Positions 6,593 through 10,524 of a stretch of DNA of 10,524 bases are shown here, in pieces (the first letter of the stretch is position 1; every line of letters begins with the position of its first letter). The DNA is taken from NCBI GenBank assembly GCA_005790265.1, contig SXVE01000094.1, positions 1-10,524 of the forward strand. Direction: 5' to 3'. The stretch comes from Acidobacteriota bacterium (GTDB taxonomy: Bacteria > Acidobacteriota > Blastocatellia > Pyrinomonadales > Pyrinomonadaceae). The notes below the pieces were generated by a model. It had not been told where the DNA came from. It searched no databases and saw nothing but the letters and a program-made list of their open reading frames with translations. The position numbers were made by a program, and so were the translations under genes.

Positions 6593-7816
6593 TCAATGTC
6601 CTTTCCCGTGTTCGATGGCGTTCGGCAAATACGGATCGTTGACCGGCACGAGCGGTCGCTTCAGTAATTCTCCGAAAAATGCCCACAGCCAGATTCCGCC
6701 GATTCCGATAGGCGCGACAATGTCCATCCAGCTGAAACTTTGAAGTAAACCCAACTCCTGTTCGGGCACCGCGATGCGCGGATTCGGGCTGATTAAAAAG
6801 AACATATCAACCAATCGCAGTACGAGAATGAAAATCGCCAGCAGCGCCAGCCATTTCGGTTTCATTTTCACTTCGCGCGTCAGCAAAACGAGAAACGGAA
6901 AAGCAAAGTGAAACAAAACCAAAACGATTCCCAAAACTCCCCAACCGCCGTGCTGCCGACGCAGATACCACGTTGTTTCTTCCGGAATGTTCCCTGACCA
7001 GATAATCAAAAACTGCGAAAAGTTGAAATATGCCCAAACCATCACGAGCGCGAGCATTAACTTACCCAAATCGTGAAAATGTCGTTTGCCGACAATGCGG
7101 TTCATCGGCGCTTTATCCGAAAGATAAGCGAGCACGGCGACGACAAAGCAGAAACAGCTCAAGCCCCAACCGGCGACGAATAAAAATCCCCACATCGTCG
7201 AAAACCAATGAGGATCGAGCGTCATCACCCAATCAATCGCCGCAAACGAAACGACCAGCACGAAGAAGACCATCGTCGGACCGGAAAACTTGCTCGCGTC
7301 CTGCGCCATTTTAAGCTGCGTTTCGTAATCACCGGCTTCGTCCTGCCGCTGCGACCATTTATTGAGAAAATAAACCATCGCGCCCCACATAATGAAATAC
7401 AACACGGAGCGAATAATGAACCATTCGACGCTTAAATACGGTTGACGGTGTTTGATGATTTCATCGTTCGGCAGATGCGTCCATTCGTACAGCGATGTGA
7501 CGCCGACCGCGATTGGAATAAACAAAACTGCGAGCACCGGAAGCGTTCGCGCTCCGGCTTCGAGAATTCTTCGCGTGACCACGCCCCACGCGCCGCCGGT
7601 CAAATACTGCAAAATCAAAACGCCGAGACAGCCGAAACCGATGCCGCCCCAAAAGATGTATCCGAGCAGCCACGAGCGCAGCGCCTGTTCGCGCATTCCG
7701 GGCGAAAGAACGGCAATCGCCAGAATAATCAGCGAAAATACGCCGCCGACGCCGAGTCCGATTGTGCGCCAGCCGTTGATTTCCTGCGGTGCCTGAAATT
7801 CGTTACGATTTTCCAT
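6593..7816 (-). CDS. actF: Alternative complex III subunit ActF (quinone-side membrane subunit)
   Basis: The 407-residue product is a polytopic membrane protein with about ten predicted helices (16-38, 49-71, 91-112, 130-151, 179-200, 206-231, 248-273, 289-312, 320-343, 365-386), matching the ActF family, a diverged relative of NrfD/ActC. Recognisable features are HFHDLGKLMLAL followed by WAYFNFSQFLIIW (246-273) and the loop NIPEETTWYLRR (276-287), typical of this subunit. ActF contributes to the membrane core of the quinol:electron-acceptor oxidoreductase. The ATG directly follows the actE stop codon with no spacer (TAA then ATG), and AGAGGTG at 7825-7831, 8 nt upstream and inside actE, serves as Shine-Dalgarno sequence, so translation is likely coupled to actE. 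Confidence 0.93.
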   Translation of the reverse strand: MENRNEFQAPQEINGWRTIGLGVGGVFSLIILAIAVLSPGMREQALRSWLLGYIFWGGIGFGCLGVLILQYLTGGAWGVVTRRILEAGARTLPVLAVLFIPIAVGVTSLYEWTHLPNDEIIKHRQPYLSVEWFIIRSVLYFIMWGAMVYFLNKWSQRQDEAGDYETQLKMAQDASKFSGPTMVFFVLVVSFAAIDWVMTLDPHWFSTMWGFLFVAGWGLSCFCFVVAVLAYLSDKAPMNRIVGKRHFHDLGKLMLALVMVWAYFNFSQFLIIWSGNIPEETTWYLRRQHGGWGVLGIVLVLFHFAFPFLVLLTREVKMKPKWLALLAIFILVLRLVDMFFLISPNPRIAVPEQELGLLQSFSWMDIVAPIGIGGIWLWAFFGELLKRPLVPVNDPYLPNAIEHGKGH

Positions 7817-8623
7817 TTATCTGGCACCTCTCGCTGAATTTGTATTAGCCGAACTTGAGTTGGCAGAATTTGCAGTCGCGGCTGTCGTGCCCGCCGGATT
7901 TGCTGTTGAACCAACCGCTCGATTAGCTGTGTTTGCTTGTGTATTTGCTGTCATTGTAGCATTCGCATTCGGATTTTGACTGACTTGCAAAGCCCGAATA
8001 TACGCGACGATTGCCCATCGGTCGGCGACCGGAATTTGATGAGCGTATGAATTCATTTTTCCCCAGCCGTTGGTTATCACGTCGAAAAAGTGTCCGTCCG
8101 GCGCGTTGCGCAGACGATCATCGTGATACGTCGGCGGCTGCGGATAACCGCGCCGCACAATCATTCCGTCGCCGCCGCCAACCGGACCGTGACAGACGAT
8201 ACAGTAAATGTTGTATCTTTCCTGACCGCGATCAATCAATTCTTTGGTGATGGCGACCGGCATTTTGGCAACATCATTCGGAAAACTCGAAACCAGCGTG
8301 TTTCCCGTCGCGTCCGTCGTGGTTTGCACCTGCGCGTTCGGATTCGGGTTGTCTATTTTTCCCGTGTAAAAAGCTTTGTCCTCACGCAGATTTCCGCGCG
8401 AAACCGTGCCTTCGGGCAAATCGCGCGAACCGCGTCCATCGGCAAAAAAATCGCTTTTTTTATAAGTTTTATAGCGCGGCTGATCCTGCATATCGTAGCG
8501 ACACGCCGACGCAAAACTGAACGTCAGCAGCAGAAGCGCGAAAATACTGATTCGCATTTTAGTTGCCGCGCTTTGACTCGCGTTCATTTTCAATGATTCC
8601 GCTTGCGGATTATTCTTCGACAT
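7817..8623 (-). CDS. actE: Alternative complex III subunit ActE, monoheme cytochrome c lipoprotein
   Basis: The 268-residue product has a signal sequence (about 24-40) with lipobox ASAC, giving a lipid-anchored Cys41. A cytochrome c domain (about 125-215) binds one heme at CIVCHG (Cys141, Cys144, His145) with likely axial Met190 in WGKMNSYAHQIP. Family-like elements around it include YNIYC, GGGDGMIVRRGYP and DRWAIVAYIRALQ. ActE takes electrons from the ACIII core toward the oxidase. The final 50 or so residues are an Asn/Ala/Thr/Ser tail with no fold expected. I chose the ATG at 8623 because a perfect AGGAGG lies six nt upstream (8630-8635); upstream in-frame codons would add a basic N-terminus inside actD. 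With this start it overlaps the actD end by 14 nt and abuts actF. Confidence 0.94.
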   Translation of the reverse strand: MSKNNPQAESLKMNASQSAATKMRISIFALLLLTFSFASACRYDMQDQPRYKTYKKSDFFADGRGSRDLPEGTVSRGNLREDKAFYTGKIDNPNPNAQVQTTTDATGNTLVSSFPNDVAKMPVAITKELIDRGQERYNIYCIVCHGPVGGGDGMIVRRGYPQPPTYHDDRLRNAPDGHFFDVITNGWGKMNSYAHQIPVADRWAIVAYIRALQVSQNPNANATMTANTQANTANRAVGSTANPAGTTAATANSANSSSANTNSARGAR

Positions 8624-9143
8624 CGAAAACCTCCTGCGGATTGAGACTCTGCATAAAACTTCTCGTTTCCTCGTAATCAAATTTCGCGTCTTTCGTTTCA
8701 ATTAATAAAAAGAATTTCTCGCGGCTCGCCAGCGCAAAGCGCGGCACGTTAAAAACCGGATGATACGGCTGCGGCAAACCGTTGAGAAAAAGCATTCCGA
8801 AAACCGCTGTAAATCCGGCGAACAAAATCGTCAATTCGTAAGTTGCCGGAATAAATGACGGCAAACTGAAAAACGGACGACCGCCGACGATCAATGGGTA
8901 ATCTTGCACGTGAACAAAATACTGCAAACCCAAACCGGCAATCGCGCCGACAACGGCTCCGCCAAATACCAAATACGGTAAGATACTCCGTTTGATACCG
9001 AGCGCTTCGTCAATTTCGTGCAGCGGAAAAGGCGAGAAGCCGTCGGTTTTTTTATAGCCGGCTTCGCGAATTTTTCGTGCCGCCTCAACCATTTGCGTCG
9101 CCGTATCAAATTCCGCCATTAATCCGTAAATTTTTCTGTCCAT
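8610..9143 (-). CDS. actD: Alternative complex III subunit ActD (DUF3341)
   Basis: This 177-residue protein matches the DUF3341/ActD family: an N-terminal soluble domain beginning YGLMAEFDTATQMVEAARKI, then GYKKTDGFSPFPLHEIDEALG (about 30-49), two membrane helices (about 54-77 and 99-120), and NGLPQPYHPVFNVPRF (121-136) before a soluble C-terminal domain. In known ACIII structures ActD binds the membrane core without redox cofactors; none is visible here. The ATG at 9143 is preceded by AAAAAAGATT and not by a canonical Shine-Dalgarno. It lies 121 nt after actC, across a 93-bp inverted-repeat element, and overlaps actE at its 3' end. Confidence 0.95.
   Translation of the reverse strand: MDRKIYGLMAEFDTATQMVEAARKIREAGYKKTDGFSPFPLHEIDEALGIKRSILPYLVFGGAVVGAIAGLGLQYFVHVQDYPLIVGGRPFFSLPSFIPATYELTILFAGFTAVFGMLFLNGLPQPYHPVFNVPRFALASREKFFLLIETKDAKFDYEETRSFMQSLNPQEVFDVEE
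8624..8635 (-). promoter_or_regulatory. Shine-Dalgarno of actE
   Basis: AGGAGG (8630-8635) lies 6 nt before the actE ATG, within the end of actD. This is the only perfect Shine-Dalgarno core seen before a gene in the window, and it fixes the actE start at 8623. Confidence 0.85.
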
Positions 9144-9161
9144 AATCTTTTTTGCCGCGTA

Positions 9162-9254
9162 TTGTAATCAACCGAATTTCTGCTGGCGCCCGGCTTGACA
9201 CGGGTGAGTTGCCCTTTTATTGCCGAACGCGGGCACAAATGCGGTTGATTACAA
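9162..9254. repeat. 93-bp element with perfect 13-bp terminal inverted repeats between actC and actD
   Basis: Ends 9162-9174 and 9242-9254 are exact 13-bp inverted repeats (TTGTAATCAACCG/CGGTTGATTACAA). Inside, 9186-9192 pairs with 9230-9236 (seven positions, one G-U in minus-strand RNA), and smaller nested pairings are possible, so the whole can fold into one long imperfect hairpin. The core looks more GC-rich than the surrounding intergenic DNA. No open frame of interest is inside, no T-run follows, and no clear target-site duplication flanks it. It could be a MITE- or REP-like element, or an intercistronic RNA structure. Confidence 0.7.
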
Positions 9255-9264
9255 AATTAATCCG

Positions 9265-10524
9265 TTAAACTTTTCCCTTATCTTTCGTTTCCGTTGCCTG
9301 ATTGGTATTTTCGATAAAGTTGTTCGAGTGCGCGCCCAATTCGTCGTGCGCGTCGTGATGATGCCCGTGCGCGACTTGCGCTTCAGGCAACAACGTTCGC
9401 ACCTCGAAAATCGAAATAATCGGCAGAAAACGAACGAACAGGAAAAGCAAAGTTAAAAAGAACCCGATTGTGCCGATAAACATTGACCAGTCAAACACTG
9501 ACGGCGAATACATCGCCCATGATGACGGCAGAAAATCGCGGTGCAAACTGGTCACGATAATCACGAATCGCTCGAGCCACATTCCGATACTAACGACAAT
9601 CGAAATGACGAAGAGCCAGAACTCGCTTTCTCTGAAACGTTTGAACCACAACAGCTGAATAGAAAGACCGTTGCATATAATTAAGAGCCAGTAAGACCAC
9701 CAATACGGACCTTCCCAAACTCGGTTCTTAATCATAAACACTTCGTACTGAGAAGCGCTGTACCATCCGAAAAACGCTTCCATCGCATAACCGTAAACGA
9801 CGATTAAACCGGTCGCCAACATCACTTTACCCATTAAAACAAGGTGAGTATCGGTGATGAAATCTTTCATTTTGTACCAGTGGCGAAGCGGAATACAAAG
9901 AATCAATACCATCGCAAAACCGGCGAAGATCGCGCCCGCTACGAAATACGGCGGAAAAATCGTCGCGTGCCAGCCCGGAAGCTGCGAAACCGAGAAGTCG
10001 AACGAAACGATTGAGTGCACCGAAAGCACGAGCGGCGTCGAAATTCCGGCTAATAATAAGTAAGCTATTTCGTAACGATGCCAATGCCGCGCCGAACCGC
10101 GCCAACCCCACGACAGAATGGCGTAAACAAACTTAAAGTATTTGTTTTTCGCGCGATCTCTCAGCGTTGCGAAGTCTGGAATCAAACCGACATACCAGAA
10201 CAAAAGCGAAATCGTCGCGTAGGTAGAAACCGCAAACACGTCCCACATCAACGGCGAACGAAATTGAGGCCACATTCCCATCGTGTTCGGGTACGGAAAG
10301 AGCCAGTATGCGAGCCACGGGCGTCCGGTGTGCAGGAGCGGAAAAAGTCCGGCGCAGGCGACGGCAAACAGCGTCATCGCTTCGGCAAATCGGTTGATTG
10401 ACGTACGCCATTTCTGGTTAAGTAACAGTAAAATAGCGGAGATCAGCGTTCCGGCGTGCCCGATTCCGATCCACCACACGAAGTTGATGATATCGAATGC
10501 CCAGCCAACCGGCTGATTGTTTCC
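9265..10524 (-). CDS. actC: Alternative complex III subunit ActC (NrfD/PsrC family), 5' end outside window
   Basis: The frame is open to the right edge: 419 residues are visible, and the first one or two helices plus the start codon are missing. The sequence enters at GNNQPVGWAFDIINFVWW, a typical ActC passage, and continues through about nine further membrane helices. Family elements include WWIGIGHAGTLISAILLL, LFPLLHTGRPW, LSVHSIVSFDF followed by PGWHATIFPPYFVAGAIF, and EAFFGWYSASQYE. ActC is an NrfD-like core subunit that binds quinol and is thought to link quinol oxidation to proton movement, next to the iron-sulfur subunit ActB. The C-terminal tail holds a His cluster (AHGHHHDAHDELGAH). 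The GTG at 10479 is internal (the Val of FVWW), not a start. actB and actA presumably lie just beyond the right edge. Confidence 0.95.
   Translation of the reverse strand, partial: GNNQPVGWAFDIINFVWWIGIGHAGTLISAILLLLNQKWRTSINRFAEAMTLFAVACAGLFPLLHTGRPWLAYWLFPYPNTMGMWPQFRSPLMWDVFAVSTYATISLLFWYVGLIPDFATLRDRAKNKYFKFVYAILSWGWRGSARHWHRYEIAYLLLAGISTPLVLSVHSIVSFDFSVSQLPGWHATIFPPYFVAGAIFAGFAMVLILCIPLRHWYKMKDFITDTHLVLMGKVMLATGLIVVYGYAMEAFFGWYSASQYEVFMIKNRVWEGPYWWSYWLLIICNGLSIQLLWFKRFRESEFWLFVISIVVSIGMWLERFVIIVTSLHRDFLPSSWAMYSPSVFDWSMFIGTIGFFLTLLFLFVRFLPIISIFEVRTLLPEAQVAHGHHHDAHDELGAHSNNFIENTNQATETKDKGKV

Noticed and set aside
7442..7837. Overlapping plus-strand open frames opposite the actF 5' part
   Set aside because: Opposite a strongly recognisable ActF; products are Arg/Ser/Pro-rich with no family features.
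8090..8596. Plus-strand open frame of 168 codons
   Set aside because: It lies wholly opposite actE, whose signal peptide, heme site and axial Met are clear. Its product is Arg-rich without motifs, a typical antisense shadow.
8624..8701. Upstream extension of actE into actD
   Set aside because: Adds a basic N-terminus before the signal peptide and ignores the perfect AGGAGG six nt before the ATG at 8623.
10477..10479. GTG as a start codon for actC
   Set aside because: The frame stays open to the right edge and reads a family-typical ActC sequence upstream of it, so the gene is cut by the window and does not begin here.

Overview
The window carries one long minus-strand gene cluster for the terminal part of an aerobic respiratory chain: the distal half of an alternative complex III (ACIII) locus, running without a break into a caa3-type cytochrome c oxidase. 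Read 5' to 3' on the minus strand (right to left), the order is actC (5' end cut by the window edge), actD, actE, actF, a small membrane protein of unknown function, a SCO1/SenC copper chaperone, coxB with a fused cytochrome c domain, coxA, coxC and coxD. After coxD comes a strong hairpin terminator, then the start of a separate lipoprotein gene (LolA-like, cut by the left edge). No plus-strand gene is credible.

How the genes work together: ActC and ActF are multi-pass quinol-side membrane subunits, ActD is a two-helix DUF3341 subunit, and ActE is a lipid-anchored monoheme cytochrome c. Electrons from quinol would leave through ActE (and ActA/ActB, presumably just outside the right edge) to the cytochrome c domain fused to CoxB, then to CuA, heme a and the heme a3/CuB site in CoxA. 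No separate soluble cytochrome c gene lies between the two complexes, which fits direct transfer in an ACIII-oxidase supercomplex. Sco would load copper into CuA. The oxidase is A2-type: CoxA has YSHPAVY where A1 enzymes carry a glutamate.

Layout: actD/actE overlap by 14 nt, actE/actF abut, and coxB/coxA are 17 nt apart. The other junctions are wider (about 35 to 120 nt). Five of these wider gaps hold inverted repeats, including a 93-bp element with perfect 13-bp terminal inverted repeats between actC and actD, and two gaps rich in AATTACG-type repeats. True Shine-Dalgarno sequences are visible only before actE and actF.

Organism: a Gram-negative-type bacterium (lipoproteins, LolA-like protein, periplasmic cytochromes) with moderate GC. 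The actCDEF - small membrane protein - sco - coxBACD arrangement and the protein sequences most resemble Acidobacteriota (Blastocatellia-like). This is inferred from remembered family resemblance, not from a search. Bacteroidota/Rhodothermota-type or Planctomycete relatives are less likely alternatives.

I did not find a clearly new biological system. The most unusual items are the 93-bp inverted-repeat element, the small conserved-looking membrane protein, the long periplasmic insert in CoxC, and the low-complexity tails on both cytochrome c subunits.
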